Shown here piece by piece: positions 6,601-12,101 of a DNA stretch of 12,101 bases. Positions within the stretch are counted from its first letter, which is position 1. Every line of letters begins with the position of its first letter. This DNA is from Actinomycetes bacterium (GTDB lineage Bacteria; Planctomycetota; Phycisphaerae; JAACET01). The notes under the pieces are model-generated. The model made no database searches, was not told the DNA's origin, and saw only the letters and a list, made by a program, of their open reading frames with translations. Where the stretch lies: assembly GCA_030631725.1 (NCBI GenBank), contig DAOVKO010000038.1, positions 1-12,101 on the forward strand, read 5' to 3'. The position numbers and the translations under genes are program-made.

Positions 6601-7581
6601 CTTTATCTCTTCAATCGCAGTCGCAGCGATTTCATTATCCGTTTTTGGTCGACGTGGGACGCGTTTGACAATCAGCTCTTCAATTCCCCCCGCCAATTTA
6701 TCGAATTCCCCCCTTCTCGTCTCCTCACCCAGCCTTGCCCAACCTTCTACACGTCCCTCCAGCAATTGAGCAAAACGGACCACCATAGCCAATTCGTCAA
6801 TCCCCAGACCTTTCACTTCTTCCAACTCCGCCAACTGCCGAATCTTCTGGGCATTATGCTCGCACAGAATCCTCCGCTGCTCGAATTTCTCTATCAGCAG
6901 TTCCCCGTAAGCCCGCAGCATTTGCTTGCTCGGCCGGCCACCCACCGTCTCCATCCACTTACGAGCCTTCTCACACCACTGCACCGGCCCAACTACGCTG
7001 CCCAAAAAGTCGCTCAATTTCATTACCACCTGGCCCAGCCTGCCGTCATCGCCGCCCCCGTATAAATCCACCAACTCTGCAAAGACCTCACCGTCTTTGC
7101 CCTTATCCAGGTATAGCTCTTCGAAGACCTGCTCCAGGGCCGCACTTTTGACCAGCAGGGCCTCGTCTGCATCGATGATCGTAAAGTGCGGATCAAGCCC
7201 CGCCCGGGCAAAGTTTTGCCGCAAAACCGTTTGGCAGAACGAATGGATGGTCGAGATCGCCGCCGTCGAAACCCGTGCCGCCTGCCGGGCCAAGTGTTTG
7301 TCTCCGGGCCGCTGCTGGGCCAATTCCCGGATAATCCGCCCGATACGCTCGCGCATCTGGGCCGCCGCCGCCTCCGTAAAGGTCACCACCAGCAGCTCAT
7401 CTATCCCGCAGGCCCCCTCCTTTCTGCTCAGCAGTTCCGCGCAGTGCCTGGCCAGCACCTCCGTCTTACCCGCCCCGGCTCCGGCTGATACCAGCACACT
7501 GCTGCCCTCGTGCCGGATAGCCTCCAGTTGCTGGAGAGTCCACTGTATCGGCTCAGATTTGTTCGAATCCGATTCGCTCAT
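3700..7581 (-). CDS. addA: AddA: ATP-dependent helicase-nuclease subunit A
   Basis: 1293 residues, slightly longer than B. subtilis AddA (about 1230). With AddB it resects double-strand breaks: the UvrD-type motor moves 3'-5' and its C-terminal nuclease cuts the 3'-ended strand. Superfamily 1 motifs in order: Q-motif QLEAI at 18-22, Walker A AGAGAGKT at 33-40, Ia VTFTEAAAAQMRERI at 66-80, II VDEYQD at 427-432, III GDVKQSIYRFR at 460-470, IV LQSNFRC at 494-500, V SVHKSKGLEFPVV at 845-857, and VI LYVGLTRAREHL at 920-931. The RecB-like nuclease domain is intact: a conserved-type His1130 (GSINH), GIID at 1224-1227, DFKTD at 1240-1244 and QMEMY at 1261-1265. The start overlaps the addB stop as ATGA (7578-7581), implying translational coupling; there is no strong close Shine-Dalgarno. 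An acidic stretch (about 564-590) is discussed in findings. UvrD/PcrA is excluded by length and nuclease domain. RecB is less likely because the partner is AddB-like and no RecC or RecD gene is adjacent. Confidence 0.95.
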   Translation of the reverse strand: MSESDSNKSEPIQWTLQQLEAIRHEGSSVLVSAGAGAGKTEVLARHCAELLSRKEGACGIDELLVVTFTEAAAAQMRERIGRIIRELAQQRPGDKHLARQAARVSTAAISTIHSFCQTVLRQNFARAGLDPHFTIIDADEALLVKSAALEQVFEELYLDKGKDGEVFAELVDLYGGGDDGRLGQVVMKLSDFLGSVVGPVQWCEKARKWMETVGGRPSKQMLRAYGELLIEKFEQRRILCEHNAQKIRQLAELEEVKGLGIDELAMVVRFAQLLEGRVEGWARLGEETRRGEFDKLAGGIEELIVKRVPRRPKTDNEIAATAIEEIKDLFREASPTLSEEKLLELVGASLEQQGKALEQSGPYGRMILELAERLGAKYEQAKQRENRLDFGDLERKCFELLNDGQAEELVPSVVAKELQDRYRYVLVDEYQDINPLQNAILLLVSRELSPEKQDNLFAVGDVKQSIYRFRLAEPGIFTARLGRADEDGDGVIDLQSNFRCRAGLIKAVNLLFERLMDAQLGGVAYDDHARLRLGQKGYAELDGAGGRTLAGPAVEVHFLSQQRKGEKADGEEEHELEEAETEASEAELQQVQQEAVLVGKRIRHLMGLDESAQRAEVMDKDSATGQMSLRPIEYRDIAVLLRVTSRHAQSFARVLWQMDIPVYSDAETGYFATTEIQDVLALLEILDNPLQDIPLAAVLRSPLGGFEADDLARMRLADREEAFHEVVFELAQAGEGRDELARRLSEFWQQLNSWRRLVREVPLAQAIWEIYQQTGYLQYVRGLNGGLGRAANLLKLYERARQFGDFARTGLRRFLQFLNDLKEREADLGVAPGLSEAENVVRIMSVHKSKGLEFPVVILPRLSQGFIFRDAQGKIIFDRQRYLGMQCIDAERGIFYPTLGYVLAKDNIERQVRAEEMRLLYVGLTRAREHLILIGSGTTGKLKPFGMGAKEAELSGADRPRGFELAAGRSRLDWLVPALASLKADELEFAGEQEHPEIYSGKATFVVSVHEAGKFGADIFAEDRGRHHRRGGLTLGQIAELQRSEELPEPDEELAASLALMDEPYPYEELADLPAVITASERKRLFEGQADEELERSEEFGQRGELAGLAQVVSEKGAGTSASQIGSINHFFMQKVDLGRACDEGDLKKQAQEMVARGLLGEEPVAVLDIEGAASFFATDIGKAMRAEAARVYREIPFVLAIEPGELGQGAEAAGPQDWLIVRGIIDALIVEDGLATIVDFKTDRISKEALAQRAKKYEWQMEMYGRAVKDILQVAKVRKVLYFLSRRELVDM

Positions 7582-10500
7582 TTGTCTTGCCGCATCTGCT
7601 CCAGGGCTTCGGTATTGTTGGTTATCACCAGCTTTTTATGCCTATCAACCAGCGGATCAATTCGGCAAACCGACCGGTACTCACAGTAACTACAGGGCAC
7701 GTTTCCCGCGCGCCGATAAGGCTCAACCCGAATCTTCCCCGACAATATCTCGTGCCCCAGCCGGCGTATCTGCTTCTTCCCATAGGCCAGCACCGTTTCA
7801 AAATCTTCCGGCTCAAGCCCATCACCCTGCCCCTTGTATAAACTGCCGTCTTGTTTGATCCTGCCATGAACCACCTGCAGCTTTCCCGTTTCAGTCTTGT
7901 CAATCAGGGCCAGCTTGTCCGTCCGAAACAGGCCCCGAGGTCGCGACCTGATCAGCAACTCATCCTCGTCCAGCTCTTGGCCCAGTTTTCCCTTTTCCAC
8001 CCCCGCTCCTTTGAGCGAAACATAGAACCCGCCTATCGGCTCGATTACTCCTGTGCCCAGTACCTCCGGGCCAAGCTCCCCCACCGCCATCAGGTAAATC
8101 AGCAACTGCAGGTCCAGCCCATAATAAGCATCACTGAGCCTAAACTTTTTTTCCCGGCTGCGCTTGTAATCGTAGAGCACCGCATAGCGCCGGCTGCCTT
8201 TTACTTCGTTGCCCTGGGCCAATTCCAGCAAATCAATAATCCCTCGTAGCTCCATTGCCTGGCCCGGCCCCAGAGCAAACACGAGCGCCGGCCAACCCTC
8301 ATCCCCAAAGCCGAACTTCTGCTCCACAGCCACTGGATACAATTGGCCCAGCCCGCTGCGAAGGTGCCCCCCCGCTACCGCCTGGCTCAGGTGCCGCTGC
8401 ATATAGCCCGCCAAAAACTGATTCCGACCGCTGGCCAGCGCCGGCTCACGGCCGGCCAATTCCTCAACCAACTCCCCGGATATAGCCACGATCCGTTTGA
8501 CGGCCTCTTCTTGACTCATCTGGGCCAATCGCTTGGCCGTGCCGATCAGTTCTCGGCCCAGTATCTCCATCGCCTTATGGTACAACCTGCCCAGGTCCAC
8601 GTCCTCAAGTTCCGCATCGGCCCGCTGCTGCAGTTTCAGCAGTCGCCCGGCAAAATGCTGAAACGGACACGACGCAAAACTCTCCAAACCCGTCTTACTG
8701 CTTCGCACCGTCTGTCCCAAAAGCGCCCCCCGCGTTTCTGTCTCTAAATACGGACTGTTCTTATACAGCAGGCTCGACAGAATCTTCTTTACCTTATCTG
8801 ATTCACCATGTCGGCTCAGCCAGTAATAAGCGCCCAGCCAGCGTCGCTTTATGTCTTCCGCCAAATCTTCCAGGCCGGCCCGAAAGCGCCCCGCCAGTTT
8901 CCCCGCCAGCCGTTCCGGCGTAGTCGCCAAACCAGGACCATCATTTCCCCCTTCCCCGCCCAAACGTCCAGGCTCCAATCCCGGCAGTACCCGTACCACC
9001 TCAGCCACAAATGGCGAAACATTCAGGGCCTTACCTTTCTGATCCGCGGCCGCGTATGATATCCACAGGTAATCCCTGGCCCGGGTCAGGGCAATGTAGG
9101 CCAACATCCGCTCGCGATAGAACAGCTCCTCAGCCGTCGGCCCCAAGCTCAGCCCTTGATTCTCCAGCAGCTTCCGCTGGCGATCCGACAGCACCGAATC
9201 TTCGCCTGCTGATTGCGGAAATACTCCTTCGTTCATCCCGATTACAAACACCGCCCGCAATGTCGGGTGCCTGCTCCGCTGAACCGAGCCCACCAAGACC
9301 TGATCCAGCTTCGGCGGCACCAGACCCAGCGTAAAATCCGCCATCCCCGCTTCTAGAATATCCTTAAATTCTCCCAGCCCGATCTGTTCCTCTCCCAGCA
9401 CTGCCACCATCTGCCCCAGCAGCTCTCCCAGGCACTCCCAAACCCGCCGATGCTGCTGGGCCAATTCCGTCCGCCCCTGCCTCTCGGCTCTATCTGCCCA
9501 ACTGCTCAACTGCTCCGGCACCCGCAAATGCTCCAACAACTCCACGATCGCCCCCACCCAGTCCTTCACCGTCTTCTTTTGCGATCCACCACCGGCCCAC
9601 TCGCACCAGCGCCCCAATCGCTCCAGCATTTCCCGCCGCGTCGCATTGATTTGAGCCAAGTCTTCCTCCGCCCCCTCCTCAGCATCCTCTGCATCGCCTG
9701 GTAGGACCATGTGCCCCCCAAAGCTCCAATCATCATCCCACCAGCTCCGCGTCCCCTTGATCCCGTGGGCCAAGATGTAATTCTCCAGCCGATCCAATTG
9801 CTCCTGTTCGATCCCCAGCAACCCCGTTTTCAACAAGGCCCGCACCGCCTGGACCGAAAAATCCTCTTCCACCACCGCCAGCGCACTCCGCACCACTTGC
9901 ACCAGCCCATGATGGGCCAGGCTGTATCGCCGGTCGATAAAGAACGGTATGCCCTGCTCAGCCAGACTCCCCGCCAACAGGTCGTCATAAGCCGACAGGT
10001 CCCGCACGATCACTGCCATATCGCGGTAGCGCAGCGGATCCTTCCCTCCCCGGCTCAGCCGCACTATCTGGCGCACCACCGCTTCAACTTCACTCCGCCG
10101 ATCCGCCGCCTCTCTCAGTGTTACCTTGGATACTGTCTTGCCCTTACCCTTTCCCGGCCCAAAAAGATGCTCTTCCAGGCCCGCCAACTCCGGATGGCTA
10201 GCCCTGCTCGCCTTTGTCAATCTCAACGGCTCTTCCACAGCCACCCCTGCTTCGGCCAGCCCTTCGAGCAGCTTCCGGTAGGTCTGCTCCGTCTGCCCGA
10301 ATAGCCGCAGAGGATCGTTGATTTTGAATTCTTTTTTTCCCGGCGTGAATTCCGGCTCCAACAGCAGACAGATATCCATGTGCTCGCTGCTGCGGGCCAA
10401 CTCCAACAGCACTGCCATTTCCTGACCCGTAAAACCGGCAAATCCATCCACCCAGATGCGGGCCCCCGCTAACCACTCCGTTCGCTCAATCCTCTCAGCC

Positions 10501-11048
10501 AGCTCATCCAAGGCCCCAGTCCGTTCCAGACCATGGCTCTTGGCGTACTCCCGATAGGCCTCAAGCAGAATGGCCAGATCGTTTAGCTTATCGCTGAGCT
10601 CCCCATTGCCCAGCCGCTGGGCTGCTTCGAGCAGTTCGCTCGGCTCAGTTCGCTCGCCCAGCAGTTCCTTCAGATTCTCCAGCAGCTTTCTCACCAGTCC
10701 CGCCCGCCCGATAAGCCCACCATAGACCTTCAATCGTCCCGCCTGTTCTTGCAGTACGTGCCGCAGGATCATCCGCTCTCCCGCCGGTGGGATTATCCCT
10801 TGGCTTTTACCTACTTGGCCCAGCACCTTGTAGGCCAAGCGCCGAAAGCTCAGCACTTGAGCCCGAAACGTTCCCTTGAGTTCTCCCCCTGCCAAAAGTG
10901 CCCGTTCCATCTGGGCCGCCGCCTGTTCCGGCACCAACAAAACCAAAGCCCGCCCCAGCGCGCATTCAGCCAACTCCGCCCGGATACTCTCCAGGCAGTG
11001 ATGCGTCTTACCTGCCCCCGCCCTGCCTAATACAAAACGCACCGCCAT
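7578..11048 (-). CDS. addB: AddB: helicase-nuclease subunit B with Fe-S nuclease domain
   Basis: 1156 residues from ATG 11048, close to B. subtilis AddB (1166). In AddAB it carries an inactivated helicase-like scaffold that scans for the recombination hotspot sequence, plus a nuclease that cuts the 5'-ended strand. Numbering from this ATG: Walker A GRAGAGKT at 8-15, and a UvrD-like GMNEGVFPQ at about 604-612. The Fe-S nuclease module has Cys794 (SCPFQ), His824, GIID at 936-939, DYK at 960-962, QLLIY at about 981-985, then Cys1119, Cys1122 and Cys1128 (CSYCEYRSVC). That is the C...CxxCx5C pattern that ties the domain together with a 4Fe-4S cluster. Upstream TTG 11066 is in frame, but GGAGG at 11056-11060 sits 7 bases before the ATG and would lie inside the longer form, so the ATG is chosen. 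It is the first gene of the addB-addA-small gene operon, and its stop overlaps the addA start by 4 bases. Confidence 0.94.
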   Translation of the reverse strand: MAVRFVLGRAGAGKTHHCLESIRAELAECALGRALVLLVPEQAAAQMERALLAGGELKGTFRAQVLSFRRLAYKVLGQVGKSQGIIPPAGERMILRHVLQEQAGRLKVYGGLIGRAGLVRKLLENLKELLGERTEPSELLEAAQRLGNGELSDKLNDLAILLEAYREYAKSHGLERTGALDELAERIERTEWLAGARIWVDGFAGFTGQEMAVLLELARSSEHMDICLLLEPEFTPGKKEFKINDPLRLFGQTEQTYRKLLEGLAEAGVAVEEPLRLTKASRASHPELAGLEEHLFGPGKGKGKTVSKVTLREAADRRSEVEAVVRQIVRLSRGGKDPLRYRDMAVIVRDLSAYDDLLAGSLAEQGIPFFIDRRYSLAHHGLVQVVRSALAVVEEDFSVQAVRALLKTGLLGIEQEQLDRLENYILAHGIKGTRSWWDDDWSFGGHMVLPGDAEDAEEGAEEDLAQINATRREMLERLGRWCEWAGGGSQKKTVKDWVGAIVELLEHLRVPEQLSSWADRAERQGRTELAQQHRRVWECLGELLGQMVAVLGEEQIGLGEFKDILEAGMADFTLGLVPPKLDQVLVGSVQRSRHPTLRAVFVIGMNEGVFPQSAGEDSVLSDRQRKLLENQGLSLGPTAEELFYRERMLAYIALTRARDYLWISYAAADQKGKALNVSPFVAEVVRVLPGLEPGRLGGEGGNDGPGLATTPERLAGKLAGRFRAGLEDLAEDIKRRWLGAYYWLSRHGESDKVKKILSSLLYKNSPYLETETRGALLGQTVRSSKTGLESFASCPFQHFAGRLLKLQQRADAELEDVDLGRLYHKAMEILGRELIGTAKRLAQMSQEEAVKRIVAISGELVEELAGREPALASGRNQFLAGYMQRHLSQAVAGGHLRSGLGQLYPVAVEQKFGFGDEGWPALVFALGPGQAMELRGIIDLLELAQGNEVKGSRRYAVLYDYKRSREKKFRLSDAYYGLDLQLLIYLMAVGELGPEVLGTGVIEPIGGFYVSLKGAGVEKGKLGQELDEDELLIRSRPRGLFRTDKLALIDKTETGKLQVVHGRIKQDGSLYKGQGDGLEPEDFETVLAYGKKQIRRLGHEILSGKIRVEPYRRAGNVPCSYCEYRSVCRIDPLVDRHKKLVITNNTEALEQMRQDK

Positions 11049-11055
11049 CCTTGAG

Positions 11056-11060
11056 CCTCC
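11056..11060 (-). promoter_or_regulatory. Ribosome binding site deciding the addB start
   Basis: GGAGG on the minus strand lies 7 bases before ATG 11048. It is the strongest Shine-Dalgarno match noted in the window and argues against the in-frame TTG at 11066. Confidence 0.8.
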
Positions 11061-11089
11061 AGCCAACTTGATTCAAAAGGGCCAACTTA

Positions 11090-11102
11090 CCCGAAATTCG
11101 GG
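11090..11102. promoter_or_regulatory. 13-base palindrome upstream of addB, possible operator
   Basis: CCCGAA-A-TTCGGG is a perfect inverted repeat with 6-bp arms, centred 48 bases upstream of the addB ATG. It could be a dimeric repressor site or a short leader hairpin. It does not match the Firmicutes LexA box (CGAAC-N4-GTTCG) or the E. coli SOS box. I found no convincing sigma70 promoter near it. Confidence 0.35.
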
Positions 11103-11129
11103 AGTTCTTATTTGGCACTCTAACAAAAC

Positions 11130-11177
11130 ATGGGACTAACCTGCCAGAACATTGTCATTCCCATCTTCATATTCTAG
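11130..11177 (+). other. Tiny 15-codon open frame running into a terminator-like hairpin
   Basis: ATG 11130 to TAG 11175-11177 encodes MGLTCQNIVIPIFIF, hydrophobic at its end. The stop codon overlaps the left arm of the hairpin at 11176-11200. No Shine-Dalgarno or clear promoter precedes it, so chance is quite possible. The minus strand also has a 16-codon frame (11120-11170), which would be a leader ORF candidate upstream of addB. Neither is called as a gene. Confidence 0.15.
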
Positions 11178-11205
11178 CCCCCAGGTTTATCCTGGGGGTT
11201 GCTTT
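11176..11205 (+). terminator. Orphan intrinsic terminator-like hairpin, plus strand
   Basis: CCCCCAGG (11178-11185) pairs with CCTGGGGG (11191-11198) around a TTTAT loop, extended by a G-U and an A-U pair, then TTGCTTTTC. This has the form of a rho-independent terminator reading rightward. No plus-strand gene lies upstream, only the reverse side of addB. On the minus strand the hairpin is not followed by a T run. It may end a small RNA or antisense transcripts, or be a dispersed palindromic repeat. Confidence 0.55.
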
Positions 11206-11282
11206 TCTTACCTTGTGCCTTTCTTCCCTCTGTGTCTCTCTCATAGCGATTCCACTTGATTTGCGCGGGCGCATTAACTAAT

Positions 11283-11310
11283 CCGAAGCGGCACTACTTT
11301 TGCCGCTCGG
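11283..11310. repeat. Imperfect inverted repeat (hairpin) in the addB-tkt spacer
   Basis: CCG-A-AGCGGCA (11283-11293) can pair with TGCCGCTCGG (11301-11310): ten base pairs with one bulged A and a 7-base loop (CTACTTT). It is not followed by a T run on either strand, so it is not an evident terminator. Function unknown. Confidence 0.5.
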
Positions 11311-11325
11311 CAGTCGCGTCTTAAG

Positions 11326-11367
11326 AATAACCAATAACAAATGACTGATGATTAATAACCAATAATG
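11326..11367. repeat. Heptamer array (consensus AATRAYN), six units
   Basis: Six consecutive 7-base units starting at 11326: AATAACC, AATAACA, AATGACT, GATGATT, AATAACC and AATAATG. The units keep exact 7-base spacing while drifting in sequence. The array is AT-rich in an otherwise GC-rich region and sits between the tkt terminator and the hairpin at 11283-11310. Confidence 0.75.
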
Positions 11368-11404
11368 ATGTTTTCCCTCTGCCCCTCTCTTCTTCCTCTC
11401 CCCA

Positions 11405-11440
11405 CAAAAAAAGCGGGCCAACCGTCAGGCCAGCCCGCTT
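11405..11440 (-). terminator. Intrinsic terminator of the transketolase gene
   Basis: Read on the minus strand, AAGCGGGCTGGCC and GGTTGGCCCGCTT form a 13-bp stem (three G-U pairs) closed by a TGAC loop and followed by a T run (11406-11412). It begins 26 bases after the transketolase stop. The strong stem and T tract make read-through into addB unlikely, supporting a separate addB promoter. Confidence 0.9.
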
Positions 11441-11465
11441 GCAACTACAGCAGTTTATGCAACCA

Positions 11466-12101
11466 TCACCGCCCGGCTATTTGCCTGGCCTTGGCGATTA
11501 CCTGTTTTAGACCCAGCCCCACATAGTCCAGGATATCATCCGCCGTCTTGCCCGATTTCGGGAACCTCCCCACGTACATGCAATCGACTCGGCAATTGTC
11601 CAGCCCCGCTCCTATTTCCGCCACCGCCGAGCCCAGCCCGCCCGTATAGTTATCCTCGATGCTCAGCAGCTTGCCCGAGCCCGTGCTGGCCGCCTCGATA
11701 ACCGTCTGGGCTCTTAGCGGAAAGCTGTAGCAATCGACCAGGCCCGCCTTGATCCCTTCTTCGGCCAGCGCAGCGGCCACCTTCTTGCCCAGGTGCACCA
11801 TATATCCGTTGGCCATAATCGTTAGATCCACCCCCACCGCCAGCGTCTTTGCCCCGCCCAGCTCGAATTCCGTATCCGCACTGTAAAGCAGCGGCAGATC
11901 GCTCCGCAGCGTTCGCAGATAGCACATCCCCGGATGATCGACCATCAGTTGCGTGCATTTGTAAGCCCCCACCCCGTCGGACGGGAAGAAAAAGGCCATC
12001 CCCGGCTCGCCGTTACCTTCCGGGTCTGCCGGGAACGATCGGAAAAAAGCCACATCTGTTACCCCCATTTGGCTGGGACCATCGGGCCCGAGCGTTACCC
12101 C
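11466..12101 (-). CDS. tkt: Transketolase, C-terminal part (5' end outside window)
   Basis: 211 visible residues; the frame is open to the right edge, so the first ATG in view (12068) is internal. Transketolase moves two-carbon ketol units between sugar phosphates in the pentose phosphate pathway using thiamine diphosphate. Visible numbering: the pyrimidine-domain loop GPDGPSQM at 5-12, FFPSDGVGAYK at 38-48, RTLRSD at 63-68 with the phosphate-binding-type Arg, then the C-terminal domain with LTIMANGYMVH (about 93-103), SIEDNYTGG (147-155) and the closing RFPKSGKTADDILDYVGL. These features match transketolase rather than DXS or the pyruvate dehydrogenase E1 beta subunit. The GPSQM loop has Gln where E. 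coli has the active-site His473 (GPTHQ), as in human transketolase. About nine extra residues (around 25-37) precede FFPSDG. Whether the gene encodes a full-length enzyme or a split C-terminal subunit cannot be told from here. Confidence 0.9.
   Translation of the reverse strand, partial: GVTLGPDGPSQMGVTDVAFFRSFPADPEGNGEPGMAFFFPSDGVGAYKCTQLMVDHPGMCYLRTLRSDLPLLYSADTEFELGGAKTLAVGVDLTIMANGYMVHLGKKVAAALAEEGIKAGLVDCYSFPLRAQTVIEAASTGSGKLLSIEDNYTGGLGSAVAEIGAGLDNCRVDCMYVGRFPKSGKTADDILDYVGLGLKQVIAKARQIAGR

Larger units (their letters stand above)
11049..11465. other. 417-bp intergenic region between addB and tkt
   Basis: This spacer lies between two minus-strand genes. From the addB side it holds the GGAGG site, the CCCGAA-A-TTCGGG palindrome, the plus-strand terminator-like hairpin with two tiny open frames, a pyrimidine-rich plus-strand stretch (about 11206-11244), the ten-bp hairpin at 11283-11310, the heptamer array, another pyrimidine-rich stretch (11371-11400) and the tkt terminator. 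No tRNA fold or recognised riboswitch was seen. The addB promoter must lie here if addB is not read through from tkt, but no good -35/-10 pair was found. Confidence 0.6.

Noticed and set aside
6926..7858. 310-codon plus-strand open frame across the addA-addB junction
   Set aside because: Ser/Pro/Ala-rich translation without domains, opposite two well-supported genes; a composition shadow.
11049..11066. TTG start giving six extra residues on AddB
   Set aside because: The GGAGG ribosome site falls inside this extension and is placed ideally for ATG 11048.
11112..11139. Possible CIRCE (HrcA) element: TTGGCACTC with a spacer of nine
   Set aside because: Only the left half resembles CIRCE; the right half matches about five of nine bases.
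12066..12068. ATG as the start of the transketolase gene
   Set aside because: The frame continues upstream in conserved transketolase sequence (VTLGPDGPSQ), so this Met is internal.

Overview
The window reads as ordinary chromosome of a fairly GC-rich bacterium. I infer Planctomycetota, possibly Phycisphaerae, at moderate confidence. The clues are a C-terminal fragment resembling the H-X9-DG prepilin-like proteins that are abundant in that phylum, a small conserved-looking hypothetical gene of a type I associate with it, and intergenic spacers built from short iterated words. No rRNA, tRNA, CRISPR array, prophage, transposase or toxin-antitoxin gene was seen.

Layout from left to right: (1) bases 2-151 (+) are the last 49 codons of a secreted or pilin-like protein. 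(2) pdxB (199-1350, -) encodes 4-phosphoerythronate dehydrogenase of vitamin B6 synthesis and converges on that fragment. (3) A 122-bp divergent spacer holds two candidate sigma70-type promoters whose -10 boxes overlap. (4) recJ (1473-3236, +) encodes the single-strand 5'-3' exonuclease. (5) A convergent 164-bp spacer is made almost entirely of 9-nt and 7-nt iterated words. (6) Reading leftward from 11048 is an addB-addA-small gene operon. addB and addA overlap by ATGA, and a 94-residue basic hypothetical protein starts 14 bases after the addA stop. (7) A 417-bp spacer carries a palindrome near addB, an orphan plus-strand terminator hairpin, a second heptamer array and the terminator of the next gene. 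(8) A 5'-truncated transketolase gene (11466-12101, -) runs off the right edge.

Functionally the centre of the window is double-strand-break processing. AddAB is a complete helicase-nuclease with both nuclease domains and the AddB iron-sulfur cysteines intact. RecJ, usually the exonuclease of the RecFOR branch, lies next to it in convergent orientation. The flanking genes are central metabolism: transketolase interconverts erythrose 4-phosphate, the precursor of the PdxB substrate, although the two genes are about 10 kb apart and not in one operon.

No clear new defence or mobile system was found. The most unusual items are the iterated-word spacers (one of which supplies the last codons and stop of the small gene), the small gene downstream of addA, the unexplained plus-strand terminator in the 11.1-11.2 kb spacer, and the mammalian-type Gln in the transketolase active-site loop.
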